From Mycobacterium sp. URHB0044 (GTDB lineage Bacteria > Actinomycetota > Actinomycetes > Mycobacteriales > Mycobacteriaceae): 64,000 nucleotides of DNA. The position numbers and the translations under genes are program-made. Every line of letters starts with the position of its first letter. The first letter of the stretch is position 1. A model generated the notes under the pieces. That model did no database searches and had not been told where the DNA came from. It saw only the letters and a program-made list of their open reading frames with translations. The stretch is from assembly GCF_000620625.1 (NCBI RefSeq), contig NZ_JIAW01000002.1, positions 310,001 to 374,000 on the forward strand, written 5' to 3'. Shown piece after piece: positions 16,806 through 25,757 of the stretch.

Positions 16806-17357
16806 TCAAAACACCCGATACGCCTCGCGCGCGATCGCGAAGCCGTGCCCGGACTTGGTGTCGCGGCACGTGATGCCCGATTCCGCGCTATCGCACCGCA
16901 GCACCCCGGCAGAGATCGACTCGCCGTAGGCAAGGGGCTCGCCGCCGCCCAGCGCAGTGTCGCCGGCGCACACGAATTCCGGCTCTTCGCCGGGGGAGAG
17001 CCCGATGCCTTGTCCGTAGTCGAACTCGCAGTCGGCCGGCCGGGGCGGGGGAGTCCAGTCACGCTCCAAGACGTCACAGCGTGCGTAGTGCGCGTCGATG
17101 AAGCAGCCGACGTTGCCGCTGGGCGACGTGAATCCGATGAGTTCGGACTCGTCCTCCTCGGGTTCGGTGGTGCCCGGCGCCTCCTTGGCGGTGGAGCCGG
17201 TCGACGACTCGACCGGCGCAACGTCGGCGGTGGTCGCCGGTCGCATCGAGGAGGTCGATGACGCGGTGACCGTGGCTGCGTCACCGCAACCGGCGAGCAG
17301 GCTCGCGCCGAGGCCGAGGAGGATAAGGCCAGCCCGCAGCGTCATGGCGGTGACCAT
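16806..17357 (-). CDS. DUF6636-like lipoprotein
   Basis: A lipoprotein of about 180 residues. After the start (ATG 17357, or ATG 17345) comes MTLRAGLILLGLGASLLAGC, a signal peptide with lipobox LAGC. A Ser/Thr-rich linker follows, then a Cys-rich C-terminal domain: FTSPSGNVGC, ARCDVLERDW, FVCAGDT, VLRCDSAESGITCRD. Six cysteines suggest three disulfides. The SPSGN start of the domain resembles DUF6636. It is divergent from tRNA-Val(CAC). Function unknown. Confidence 0.8.
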   Translation of the reverse strand: MVTAMTLRAGLILLGLGASLLAGCGDAATVTASSTSSMRPATTADVAPVESSTGSTAKEAPGTTEPEEDESELIGFTSPSGNVGCFIDAHYARCDVLERDWTPPPRPADCEFDYGQGIGLSPGEEPEFVCAGDTALGGGEPLAYGESISAGVLRCDSAESGITCRDTKSGHGFAIAREAYRVF

Positions 17358-17460
17358 ACCGTCGCGATGTCGGTCGGGGTCGGTCGTCGCGATTCTCGGC
17401 CGCGACGCCGTCCGTGTTAATCTCTGACGTCCCATCGATCGTTGATCGGTGCGTCTCCCA

Positions 17461-17532
17461 GGTCTCGTAGCTCAGTGGGAGAGCGTCCGCCTCACACGCG
17501 GAAGGTCGCTGGTTCGATACCAGCCGGGACCA
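17461..17532 (+). tRNA. tRNA-Val (CAC)
   Basis: Acceptor GGTCTCG pairs with CGGGACC (one G-T pair), discriminator A. Anticodon loop CTCACAC gives CAC. T-arm CTGGTTCGATACCAG is intact. Only tRNA here on the plus strand; a second valine tRNA within 1.1 kb. Confidence 0.93.
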
Positions 17533-17599
17533 CCCTTAACCCTCAGTCCGGCGGGCCCCGCCGAGGCTCGCACTCGGTGACGACCGACGCCCCTCACCG

Positions 17600-18022
17600 T
17601 CATGGCAACGGCGAACCCGGTTCGACTTCTATGGGATAGCGCGTCTCCTGCTGATCCAGATCCCGGGCAAGCCGCCAGGCCTCCTCCGGTGGGAGCGGTC
17701 GGATTTCGCCCAGCTGCTGGCGGGTGAGCTCCACTTCCACGGCGCACTCACTGGAGTGCTGCAGCAGAATCCAGCGCTTGCCGTCGCGCTCGAAGCGGCG
17801 AATCTGGCGGTAGTAGCTCAGCGCTCCGTCGTATACGTCGAGGACGTCTTCGGAACCGCCGTAAGTCCCGCTGTTGCTGCGAATGTGGTCGAAGTGCTCC
17901 AACTCGCGAGCGGGGAAGGCGAAATTCCGTGGATCGTATGCGGCGCGCACGATGATCCTCGATCCGTCGGGCTTGTCGACGAACCACTTCTGACGCTTAC
18001 CGGCGAACTGAGTCATCGGCAC
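17600..18022 (-). CDS. conserved hypothetical protein
   Basis: A 140-residue soluble protein starting at GTG 18022 (or ATG 18016). It has KRQKWFVDKPDGSRIIVRAAYDP near the N-terminus and FERDGKRWILLQHSSECAV in the middle, and no signal peptide or membrane segment. Composition is clearly protein-like. I do not recognise the family. Confidence 0.65.
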   Translation of the reverse strand: MPMTQFAGKRQKWFVDKPDGSRIIVRAAYDPRNFAFPARELEHFDHIRSNSGTYGGSEDVLDVYDGALSYYRQIRRFERDGKRWILLQHSSECAVEVELTRQQLGEIRPLPPEEAWRLARDLDQQETRYPIEVEPGSPLP

Positions 18023-18068
18023 TCGCTCTCGAGAGTGATGAGGCGAACCTAGGTCGCCGTGTCGACGA

Positions 18069-18557
18069 TCAGCTTGCGCTATCGGGACCTGAATCGAGTT
18101 CGGCGAGGGCCTTGCGCGCGGCTTCCAGTTCGGCTTCGAGCGCGGCGACCTTCGCGGCCTGCTGCGCGCGCGCCGCTTCGATCACCTCGTCGATGGGCGT
18201 CGAGAGGTCCTCGTGCAGTTCCTTGGCCGCGCGAGAGACTGCGGCGGCGGCAACCGCGAGGTCGCGGGCGAGGAAGGTGGTGCCCTGCTTGAGCTCAGCG
18301 GTCCATTCGCCGTCGGCGGTACCGGTGACGGTGAGGGTCAGTTCCAGCGTCTTGGCCTTCTTGCCGGGTGACTTCCTGGCCGGAGCCTTCTTGGGCTTCT
18401 CTTCGGCGGAAGGCTCGGCGGCGGGCGCGGCGGGCGCGGCGGGCGCGGCGGGCGCCGGGGTGCTCTCCGGGGTGGAGGACTCGGCAGGGGAAACGAACAT
18501 ATCTGGAGTGTCGGAGTCGGTGGCCGGCGCTTCTGGTGCCAGAGTGTCTACAGTCAT
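18069..18557 (-). CDS. DUF6319-like protein with Ala/Pro linker
   Basis: A 162-residue protein: an acidic, proline-rich N-terminus (about 1-60, including four tandem Ala-Pro-Ala units), a lysine-rich stretch KKAPARKSPGKKAK, then a folded part TLELTLTVTGTADGEWTAEL and a C-terminal coiled coil rich in Ala, Glu and Lys. The C-terminal two-thirds resembles DUF6319. The basic linker could contact nucleic acid. Function unknown. Confidence 0.78.
   Translation of the reverse strand: MTVDTLAPEAPATDSDTPDMFVSPAESSTPESTPAPAAPAAPAAPAAEPSAEEKPKKAPARKSPGKKAKTLELTLTVTGTADGEWTAELKQGTTFLARDLAVAAAAVSRAAKELHEDLSTPIDEVIEAARAQQAAKVAALEAELEAARKALAELDSGPDSAS
18421..18456. repeat. 9-bp tandem repeat, four copies
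   Basis: Unit GCGGGCGCG repeated four times, the last copy ending in C instead of G. It encodes the repeated Ala-Pro-Ala linker of the overlapping minus-strand gene and, being a multiple of three, can vary in copy number without changing frame. Confidence 0.8.
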
Positions 18558-18789
18558 CGTTGCGGCGATCTCCTTCTGAATATCGCCCGCAGTGAGCGGG
18601 CTAGTCCATTAGAACACATGTTCGACGGGAGCCACACGTGGCGCTTCGTCAACACGCCGCCGGAGTTGGCGAAATGACGGGTTGACCTTCAGGTCGGGTG
18701 CACACAGGGATGTCGACCGAAATAGCTTCGGCGCCAGCGTTTTTCCGAGATGGGGGATCCGCAATGGTCTCCGGCATCAATGGCATGCA

Positions 18790-19152
18790 GTGACAGCGCG
18801 TACCGCGCCGATGAGGACCGCGGCAACGATCGTCGGCCTGGTCTGTGCCGTCGCCGCGCTGGTGCTGGCTTTCACGACGCACATGGACGTGTCGATGGCG
18901 GGCTTTCCCGATGGGCACCTCACCGACTACGACAAGGCCGTCAGTGTGCCGCTGCGGATCCTCGTGTGGGTGCTCGCGGGTTTCGGCGTGCTGTTTCTCG
19001 TTCTCGTCCTCGTGCCGATCAAGGCCAGGACGCGGACCGTCGGATTGCTCATCGCCGTACTCGCTTTCGCGATCGTCGCCATGGCGACAACCGTCGGCGT
19101 CCCGTGGTACTTCGGCACTCACCTGAATCTCGACAACGGAGTGGGCGGATAG
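18790..19152 (+). CDS. small membrane protein
   Basis: A protein of about 120 residues with three hydrophobic helices (VGLVCAVAALVLAFTT, ILVWVLAGFGVLFLVLVLV and VGLLIAVLAFAIVAMATTV) and a polar loop after the first. Start is uncertain: GTG 18790 or ATG 18811, neither with a clear ribosome binding site. Family not recognised. Confidence 0.6.
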   Translation: MTARTAPMRTAATIVGLVCAVAALVLAFTTHMDVSMAGFPDGHLTDYDKAVSVPLRILVWVLAGFGVLFLVLVLVPIKARTRTVGLLIAVLAFAIVAMATTVGVPWYFGTHLNLDNGVGG

Positions 19153-19374
19153 TCGACCCGCGCCACCTCACCGACCGTCGGCGTGCGCCATCGCGTTGGG
19201 GTGGAGCCGATCTGGTTGCGAGCATCCGAACGCGACGTGTCGGACCGAATTGCCCGGATAAAAGTGTCAAACGACCCAGCCGAAACCCTCTAAGGTCGGG
19301 ATCGTGCAACTGCAGCAACCTCACCATCCGGCCACTGCGGTCGCGCGCATCGAACCCGAACGCGAGGATCGGCG

Positions 19375-19869
19375 ATGACCGTCCTGTTTCTCGCGGCGTT
19401 CGCCGTCGGCGCCCTTGGCGTCCTCTCGGCGCTGTTCTTCGACTTCGGGCACGGCGACGGTCTACCGTTCCTCAGCCTCACCTCGATGTCCGCGGCGCTG
19501 CTCGGCGCGGGCACCGGCGGGCTGGTGGCCGACTGGTCCGGTCTGGGCGACGTTGGCTCCGGCGTCGTTGCAGCCCTCAGCGCGGTGGCGCTGATCGCCG
19601 TACTGCACGCCGTCGTGATGCCGTATATCCGCCGCCAGCAAGCCAACTCACACCAGGGACGCGCGTCCTACATCGGACTGCTCGGCACCGTCACTCTCGA
19701 GCTACCCGCCGGCGGCTGGGGTGAGGTCAGCTTCGTCGACACCGGCGGCAACCGGGTCCGTGCCCGCGCCAAGAGCACCGAGACCGACCCGCTTCCGAAG
19801 GCGACCCCGGTCTACATCGCCGACGTCGACGCCGACTACATCCACGTCGTGGCCGTACCCGACCTCTGA
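19375..19869 (+). CDS. NfeD-like membrane protein
   Basis: A 164-residue protein with two or three N-terminal transmembrane helices and a C-terminal OB-like domain (GRASYIGLLGTVTLELPAGG, RVRARAKSTETDPLPKATPV, YIADVDADYIHVVAV). This is the short NfeD/YuaF-YqiJ layout. Such proteins are encoded with flotillins, as here: the flotillin gene begins 34 bp downstream. Probably a partner in flotillin membrane microdomains. Confidence 0.83.
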   Translation: MTVLFLAAFAVGALGVLSALFFDFGHGDGLPFLSLTSMSAALLGAGTGGLVADWSGLGDVGSGVVAALSAVALIAVLHAVVMPYIRRQQANSHQGRASYIGLLGTVTLELPAGGWGEVSFVDTGGNRVRARAKSTETDPLPKATPVYIADVDADYIHVVAVPDL

Positions 19870-19903
19870 TTCCCTCGCTCGAAACCCACTGAAAGGCAAC
19901 GTC

Positions 19904-21373
19904 GTGTCCACACTGCTCATCGTCATCATCGCCGTCGTCGCGGCGTTGCTGCTGCTCGTCGTGCTGCCCCTCGTCTACGTCAAGAACTACATCAAGGTGC
20001 CGCCCAACGAGGTGGCCGTGTTCACCGGCCGCGGTCAGCCCAAGGTGGTCCGAGGCGGTGCGCGGTTCCGTATGCCTGGGCTCGAACGGGTCGACATCAT
20101 GAGCCTGGAACCGTTCAACGTCAGCATCAATCTGCAGAATGCGTTGTCCAACAACGGCGTACCCGTCAACGTCGAGGCGGTCGGGTTGGTCCGCATCGGC
20201 TCGGCCGACGAAGCCGTGCAGACGGCCGTGCAGCGATTCCTCACCTCCGACCTGCAAGCCCTGCAGAACCAGATCAACGACATCCTGGCCGGCAGCCTGC
20301 GCGGCATCACCGCCACCATGACCGTCGAGGACCTCAACTCCAACCGCGACACCCTGGCCCGCAGCGTGGTCGAGGAAGCCGGCAGCGACCTTGCCCGCAT
20401 CGGCATGGAGGTCGACGTCCTCAAGATCGCCGGCATCTCCGACCGCAACGGATACCTGGAGTCGCTCGGTCAGCGCCGCATCGCCGAGGTCAGGCGCGAC
20501 GCCGCGGTCGGCACCGCCCAGGCCGAACGCGACGCCCAGGTGCAGTCGGCCAAGGCCCGCCAGGAGGGGTCCATCGCCCAGGCCGAAGCCGACACGGCGA
20601 TCGCGACCGCGAACCAGAAGCGCGACGTGGAGCTGGCCCGGCTGCGCGCGCAGACCGAGGCCGAGAACGCACAGGCCGACCAGGCCGGGCCGCTGGCGAA
20701 TGCCCGCGCGCAGAAGGACGTCGGCATCGCCACCGAGCAGGCCGAGGCCGCGCGGGTGCAGGCCCGCACCGAGGTGGAGCAGCGGCGCAGTGAACAGGCC
20801 CAGGCCGCGTTGCAGGCCGACGTCATCGCCCCCGCGGAGGCGCAGCGTCAGGCCGATATCGCCCGCGCCGAAGGCATGCGCCAGGCCGCGATCCTGGCCG
20901 CTCAGGCCGAAGCCGAAGCAGCCCGTGTATCCGGGCAGGCCGCCGCCGACGCACGCAAGGCCGCCGCAGACGCGCTGCGCGTCGAACAACAGGCCGAGGC
21001 CGACGGCATCAAGGCCAAGCTGGTCGCCGAGGCCGCCGGTAAGACGGAGATCGCCGTCGCATTGAACAGCTACACCGCGGAAGCGGCCCGGCTGCAGACA
21101 CTGCCCGACGTGCTCGCCGCCATGGTCAAGGCCACCGAGGCCGCGGCGATGCCGCTGGCCGAGATCGAGCGACTCTCGATCATCGGCGGACCCGACGATG
21201 CCCAGGGCGCACTCGGCGGTCTGCTCGGCATCAGTCCGCTGGCGGTGTCGAAGACGGTGGAGGCCCTCAAGTCCTCCGGCATCGACCTGCCTGCCATGCT
21301 CGCCAGCCGCTCCGGCGATACGGCTCCGACCGAGCCGACGACCAACTCACACTCGGTGCCCGCCGCCGATTGA
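19904..21373 (+). CDS. flotillin-family protein
   Basis: A 489-residue SPFH protein. An N-terminal hydrophobic anchor (LLIVIIAVVAALLLLVVLPL) precedes the SPFH domain (VPPNEVAVFTGRGQPKVVRG, residues 30-190). A long Ala/Glu/Gln-rich coiled coil with repeated QAEAEA-type heptads follows (about 200-400), then a C-terminal oligomerisation region. GTG 19904 follows GAAAGG. In Bacillus the FloT/YuaF pair organises membrane microdomains; the same two-gene arrangement supports that assignment here. Confidence 0.9.
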   Translation: MSTLLIVIIAVVAALLLLVVLPLVYVKNYIKVPPNEVAVFTGRGQPKVVRGGARFRMPGLERVDIMSLEPFNVSINLQNALSNNGVPVNVEAVGLVRIGSADEAVQTAVQRFLTSDLQALQNQINDILAGSLRGITATMTVEDLNSNRDTLARSVVEEAGSDLARIGMEVDVLKIAGISDRNGYLESLGQRRIAEVRRDAAVGTAQAERDAQVQSAKARQEGSIAQAEADTAIATANQKRDVELARLRAQTEAENAQADQAGPLANARAQKDVGIATEQAEAARVQARTEVEQRRSEQAQAALQADVIAPAEAQRQADIARAEGMRQAAILAAQAEAEAARVSGQAAADARKAAADALRVEQQAEADGIKAKLVAEAAGKTEIAVALNSYTAEAARLQTLPDVLAAMVKATEAAAMPLAEIERLSIIGGPDDAQGALGGLLGISPLAVSKTVEALKSSGIDLPAMLASRSGDTAPTEPTTNSHSVPAAD

Positions 21374-21399
21374 GCGGCGGGCGCTGCGCGAGGGCAGCG

Positions 21400-22005
21400 T
21401 CAGGCCAGCGCCATGTCCCAGAACGCCACCTCTTGTGCCAGCACGTCCGCGACTAGCTCGTCGTGCCGGTCCGGGATGGCCAGGGCGCCGAGCGCGTCGA
21501 CGTAGTCGGCGAAGGCTGGCACGGTCCAGTGCTCGACGAACTCACCGAACGGGGAGGTGGCTGACGCGGCAAAGCCCCAGGCAAGCAGATACACCCGTTC
21601 GAGCACCCACAGAGCCGTCACCGCCGCCTCGTACGGCGCGGCGTCCAGTCGCGCCAGCAGTTCGCGGTAGCCGAGTGTTGCCGGTAGCGCTGGCTGCTCC
21701 AGGTCCATGCCCCGCCGCGCGGCCTGTTCTTCGAACCAGTCCAGCTCCGCGACCAGCGCCACGCAGCCACCGGCGAGTACCGCCTGAGCGGTACGCGGCG
21801 CTCGTGCCAGCAGCCGAGCCTGGAACGTCAGCAGATCACTGACGAACAGCGCGTCCTGCACCAGCCACCGGTCGAACGCGGAGTCGGTGATCGTCCCGTC
21901 GCGGACCGCTTCGAGGAACGGATTACGGGTAGCGGCGGACCACAACGAATCAAGCACGGCCCGAAGGATAGTCGCGCGACGGGCGCTGTCGGCAGCCAAG
22001 GGCAT
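21400..22005 (-). CDS. TenA/thiaminase-II-like protein
   Basis: A 201-residue all-helical protein of the TenA/PqqC fold (NPFLEAVRDGTITDSAFDRW, then LVQDALFVSDLL; later GGCVALVAELDWFEEQA). The acidic residues in AELDWFEEQ fit the TenA active-site pair, and a single Cys is nearby. TenA proteins salvage thiamin pyrimidines; no other thiamin gene lies adjacent. Start taken as ATG 22005 by protein length; the ribosome binding site is weak. Confidence 0.75.
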   Translation of the reverse strand: MPLAADSARRATILRAVLDSLWSAATRNPFLEAVRDGTITDSAFDRWLVQDALFVSDLLTFQARLLARAPRTAQAVLAGGCVALVAELDWFEEQAARRGMDLEQPALPATLGYRELLARLDAAPYEAAVTALWVLERVYLLAWGFAASATSPFGEFVEHWTVPAFADYVDALGALAIPDRHDELVADVLAQEVAFWDMALA

Positions 22006-22129
22006 GTGTGGAATGTGCCCGCGTAGCGAGCGACGAGGAGCAATGATCAGAAGTTGTGGACGGCTCTCGGGTGATGCGAAGTGAGCGCACCTTTCCTGGG
22101 GGATCACCTGAGACCGAGGTCGCCTAGAC

Positions 22130-22795
22130 ATGAGAACCGTTGCGCGGGATGAGATCGTCGAACACATCACGCAGATCGAGCTCGGCGGTGTCACCGCCGC
22201 CGAACGCCAACGGCAGCTCGAGGTCATGTGCCGCGAGAACTGGAGCGAGCACCCGGCGTGGTTGTCGCTGACCCGCGACGTTCGCCGCGAGCTTGAAGAT
22301 CGTGAGCTCCAACATCCGGCCTCCTCGCCTCGGTACGATGCCGTGCTGCTGATGTGGCTTCGCACCCGCTACCGGCTCACGGTCAACGACTTCCTCCGCG
22401 ACCGCGCGCGAGCGCTCGGAATCGAAGTCGACGAGGTCGTGGGGGAGGAGCCAGCCGCCCAGGTGTGCCCGTGTTGCGGCTATGCGACCCTGGATGAGCG
22501 CGGCGCCTACAACATCTGCCACGTCTGCTGGTGGGAGGATGACGGCACGGACAACGACGACGCTGACAAGGTCTACGGCGGCCCCAACTCCGACGTGAGC
22601 CTGACCCAGGGCCGCGCCAACTTCCTCGCCCACGGCACCTCCGACCCGCGTCGAGATGATCTGTTGCCCCTCCACGACCCGCCGGAGCGGTATCGGCGTG
22701 TGCGTACGTTCGTGTTGTCAACAGATCGTCGTGAGGTCTCCGAGCCGAAGCAGGGTTGGACGAGCCGCGTGTTCGTCCTAGCTCCGGCGAACTAA
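22130..22795 (+). CDS. CPCC zinc-binding protein
   Basis: A 221-residue protein. The first about 115 residues are helical and charged; then comes a CPCC-type zinc-ribbon, CPCCGYATLDERGAYNICHV followed by CWWEDDG, and the conserved tail NSDVSLTQGRANF. The four cysteines fit a single zinc site. CPCC domains are widespread but uncharacterised. It is convergent with the aminotransferase gene. Confidence 0.8.
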   Translation: MRTVARDEIVEHITQIELGGVTAAERQRQLEVMCRENWSEHPAWLSLTRDVRRELEDRELQHPASSPRYDAVLLMWLRTRYRLTVNDFLRDRARALGIEVDEVVGEEPAAQVCPCCGYATLDERGAYNICHVCWWEDDGTDNDDADKVYGGPNSDVSLTQGRANFLAHGTSDPRRDDLLPLHDPPERYRRVRTFVLSTDRREVSEPKQGWTSRVFVLAPAN

Positions 22796-22810
22796 GACAC
22801 GATCGACGCT

Positions 22811-24193
22811 CTAGAGCAGTCGGCCTGCCTCCTTGAGGACCCCGTGCAGGATTTCGTAGATGGCGTCGAACTCCTTTTGCCCACTGATCAGCGGTGGCGC
22901 CACCTGGACCACTGGGTCGCCGCGGTTGTCGGCGCGGCAATACAGCCCGGCCTCGAGGAGTTCGGTGGTGAGCCAGGGGAGCAGGCGAGTGCACTCGTCG
23001 TTGCTGAACGTTTCCTTGGTGGCTTGGTCCTTGACGAGTTCGATGCCGTAGAAGAAGCCTTCGCCGCGGACGTCACCGACGATGGGCAGGCTGAGAAGCT
23101 TCTCCAGCGTCGCGCGGAACGCCGGTGCGGTCTCCTTGACGTGGTCGTTGAGGCCTTCGCGTTCGAAGATGTCGAGGTTGGCCAGCGCCACCGCCGACGA
23201 CACCGGGTGCCCGCCGAACGTGTAGCCGTGGGCGAAGGTCGTCTTGCCGTCGTTGAACGGCTCGAACAAGCGGTCACTGGCGATCATCGCGCCGATCGGG
23301 GAGTAACCCGACGTCAATCCCTTTGCGCAGGTGATGATGTCGGGCACGTAGCCGAAGTCATCACACGCGAACATCGAGCCGATGCGGCCGTAGGCACAGA
23401 TCACCTCATCGGATACCAGCAGCACGTCGTACTCGTCGCAGATCTCGCGGACCCGCTCGAAGTACCCCGGCGGCGGCGGGATCGATCCACCCGCGTTCTG
23501 CACCGGCTCCAGGAACACGGCCGCCACGGTATCGGGGCCCTCGAACTCGATGGCCTCGGCGACGCGGTCGGCGCAGTACCGGCCGAACGCCTTGATGTCG
23601 TGTGCGTACGGTTCGGGTGCGCGGTAGAAGTTGGTGTTCGGCACGCGGAAGCCACCGGGGGTCAGCGGTTCGAACTGCTGCTTGAAGATCGGCAGGCCGG
23701 TGATCGCCAGTGCGCCCTGCGGGGTGCCGTGGTAGGCGGTCTTGCGCGAAATCACCTTGTGCTTACCGGGTTTGCCGACCAGCTTGAAGTAGTTCTTGGC
23801 CAGCTTCCACGCCGACTCGACGGCCTCGCCGCCGCCCGTGGTGAAGAACACCCGGTTCAGATCACCGGGCGCATAGCCTGCGACGCGCTCGGACAATTCG
23901 ATCGCACTGGGCGTGGCGTAGGACCACAGTGGGAAGAACGCCAGCGTCTCGGCCTGTTTGGCGGCGGCCTCGGCGAGCTCCTTGCGGCCATGGCCCACCT
24001 GAACGACGAAAAGCCCTGCAAGGCCGTCGATGTAACTCTTGCCCTTGTCGTCCCAAATGGTCACACCTTCGCCGCGGGTGATGATGGGCGGTGTGATGCC
24101 TTCACCGTGCTTCGCGAAGTGTCCCCACAGGTGACGGGCGGCCTTCGCTGCCAAATCAGTCGAAACCTCTTGGGCGATATCAGTAGTCGTCAC
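22811..24193 (-). CDS. class-III omega-aminotransferase
   Basis: A 460-residue PLP-dependent aminotransferase (fold type I). The catalytic lysine is K291 in DIITCAKGLTSGY; the preceding SDEVICAYGRIG carries the PLP-pyridine aspartate (residue 262). TTGGGEAVESAWKLA near 118 is the phosphate-binding segment. The sequence resembles omega-amino-acid:pyruvate transaminases that act on beta-alanine, GABA or similar. It starts 18 bp after iolA on the same strand and so is the last gene of the inositol operon; an amine donor or a semialdehyde partner for IolA chemistry is possible. Confidence 0.9.
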   Translation of the reverse strand: MTTTDIAQEVSTDLAAKAARHLWGHFAKHGEGITPPIITRGEGVTIWDDKGKSYIDGLAGLFVVQVGHGRKELAEAAAKQAETLAFFPLWSYATPSAIELSERVAGYAPGDLNRVFFTTGGGEAVESAWKLAKNYFKLVGKPGKHKVISRKTAYHGTPQGALAITGLPIFKQQFEPLTPGGFRVPNTNFYRAPEPYAHDIKAFGRYCADRVAEAIEFEGPDTVAAVFLEPVQNAGGSIPPPPGYFERVREICDEYDVLLVSDEVICAYGRIGSMFACDDFGYVPDIITCAKGLTSGYSPIGAMIASDRLFEPFNDGKTTFAHGYTFGGHPVSSAVALANLDIFEREGLNDHVKETAPAFRATLEKLLSLPIVGDVRGEGFFYGIELVKDQATKETFSNDECTRLLPWLTTELLEAGLYCRADNRGDPVVQVAPPLISGQKEFDAIYEILHGVLKEAGRLL

Positions 24194-24211
24194 GTCTGAT
24201 CCTGTCCTGAT

Positions 24212-25705
24212 CTACTGGTTCTGCGGGAAGCCGAGTTCGATGCCGCCGTGGCTGGGGTCGAGCCAGCGGCTGGTGATGGCCTTTTGGCGGGTGAAGAATT
24301 GGACGCCGTCCATGCCGTGGGCGTGGCTGTCGCCGAACAATGAGGCCTTCCAGCCGCCGAAGCTGTAGTAGGCCATGGGGACGGGGATGGGCACGTTGAT
24401 GCCGATCATGCCGACCTGCACTTCGTTTTGGAAGCGCCGGGCGGCGCCGCCGTCGTTGGTGAAGATCGCGGTGCCGTTGCCGTACGGGTTGGCATTGATC
24501 AATTCTAGGGCCTCGTCGTAGGTCTCGACGCGGATGATGGACAGCACCGGCCCGAAGATCTCGTCGGTGTAGACGCTCATCTCGGGCGTCACGTGGTCGA
24601 TCAGGGTGGGGCCCAGCCAGAACCCTTCGGCGCCGCCGTTGGCTTGGACGTGGCGGCCGTCGACGACGATCTTGGCGCCGTCGGCTTCGCCGGCGTCGAT
24701 GTAGGAGGCGACCTTGTCGCGGTGGGCCTTGGTGACCAGTGGGCCCATGTCGGAATCCTTGGTGCCGTCGCCGATCTTGAGCGGGGTGGTGCGTTCGGCG
24801 ATCTTGGCGACGAGGTCGTCGGCGATCGGCCCGACCGCGACGCACGCGCTGATGGCCATGCAGCGTTCGCCTGCGGAACCGAAGCCGGCGTTGACCATGG
24901 CGTCGGCGGCGAGGTCGAGGTCGGCGTCGGGCAGGATCACCGCGTGGTTCTTGGCACCGCCGAGGGCTTGGACGCGTTTGTCGTGCGCGGTGGCGGTGGC
25001 GTAGACGTAGCGGGCGATCGGGGTGGACCCGACGAAGCACACCGACTTGACGGTGGGGTTGGTCAGTAGTTCGTCGACGGCGGTCTTGTCGCCCTGCAGC
25101 ACGTTGAAAACACCGGGCGGGAGGCCGGCTTCAGCCCACAGCGCGGCGATCCACAGCGACGCCGACGGGTCCTTCTCCCACGGCTTGAGGATCACGGTGT
25201 TGCCGGTGGCGATGGCGATGGGGAAGAACCACATCGGCACCATGGCCGGGAAGTTGAACGGGCAGATCACCCCGACCACCCCCAGCGGCTGGCGCACCGA
25301 GTAGACGTCGACCTTGGTGGAGGCGTTCTCGGTGAATCCGCCCTTGAGCAGGTGGGGGATGCCGCAGGCGAATTCGACGACTTCCTGGCCGCGAGACACT
25401 TCACCCAAAGCGTCGGAGACGACCTTGCCGTGCTCGCTGGTGATGATCTCGGCCAGCTCGCCCTTACGTTCGTTGAGCAGCTCACGAAACTTGAACAGCA
25501 CCTGGGTGCGCTTGGCCAGCGAGGTGTCACGCCAGGCCGGGAACGCCACGGCGGCGGCGTCGATGACCGCGCGGGCATCCTCCACGGTGGCCAGCGCGAC
25601 CTGACCGGTGACCGCACCGGTGGCCGGGTTGGTCACCGGCGCGGTGGCAGTGCCGGTGCCGGCGAACGGGGCGTTGTCGAGCCAATGCGAAATTGTCTGG
25701 GTCAT
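24212..25705 (-). CDS. iolA: CoA-acylating (methyl)malonate-semialdehyde dehydrogenase
   Basis: A 497-residue aldehyde dehydrogenase of the MmsA/IolA type. Catalytic Cys282 is in GSAGERCMAIS; NAD-binding motifs CPFNFPAMVPMWFFPIA (149-165) and CFVGSTPIARYV are intact. IolA converts malonate semialdehyde, the last inositol intermediate, to acetyl-CoA. Paralogues do valine degradation, but position between iolG and an aminotransferase in the iol operon supports the inositol role. Gap to iolG is 52 bp. Confidence 0.93.
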   Translation of the reverse strand: MTQTISHWLDNAPFAGTGTATAPVTNPATGAVTGQVALATVEDARAVIDAAAVAFPAWRDTSLAKRTQVLFKFRELLNERKGELAEIITSEHGKVVSDALGEVSRGQEVVEFACGIPHLLKGGFTENASTKVDVYSVRQPLGVVGVICPFNFPAMVPMWFFPIAIATGNTVILKPWEKDPSASLWIAALWAEAGLPPGVFNVLQGDKTAVDELLTNPTVKSVCFVGSTPIARYVYATATAHDKRVQALGGAKNHAVILPDADLDLAADAMVNAGFGSAGERCMAISACVAVGPIADDLVAKIAERTTPLKIGDGTKDSDMGPLVTKAHRDKVASYIDAGEADGAKIVVDGRHVQANGGAEGFWLGPTLIDHVTPEMSVYTDEIFGPVLSIIRVETYDEALELINANPYGNGTAIFTNDGGAARRFQNEVQVGMIGINVPIPVPMAYYSFGGWKASLFGDSHAHGMDGVQFFTRQKAITSRWLDPSHGGIELGFPQNQ

Positions 25706-25757
25706 ATCACTTTCCGTGCTTCGAGATGCGGTCGGTCATGGTCTTGGATTCTTGGCG

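Noticed and set aside
16448..17532. tRNA genes as an attachment site for an integrated element
   Set aside because: No integrase, no phage genes and no visible direct repeat of a tRNA 3' end within the window.
17549..17565. Short GC-rich hairpin after tRNA-Val(CAC)
   Set aside because: The stem is only about seven pairs with almost no loop and no U-tract; too weak to call a terminator.
18421..18456. 9-bp repeat as a phase-variable switch
   Set aside because: The unit is a multiple of three inside a coding linker, so copy changes would only alter linker length.
19727..20989. A 420-codon minus-strand open frame
   Set aside because: Antisense to the flotillin coiled coil; low-complexity composition and no ribosome binding site.
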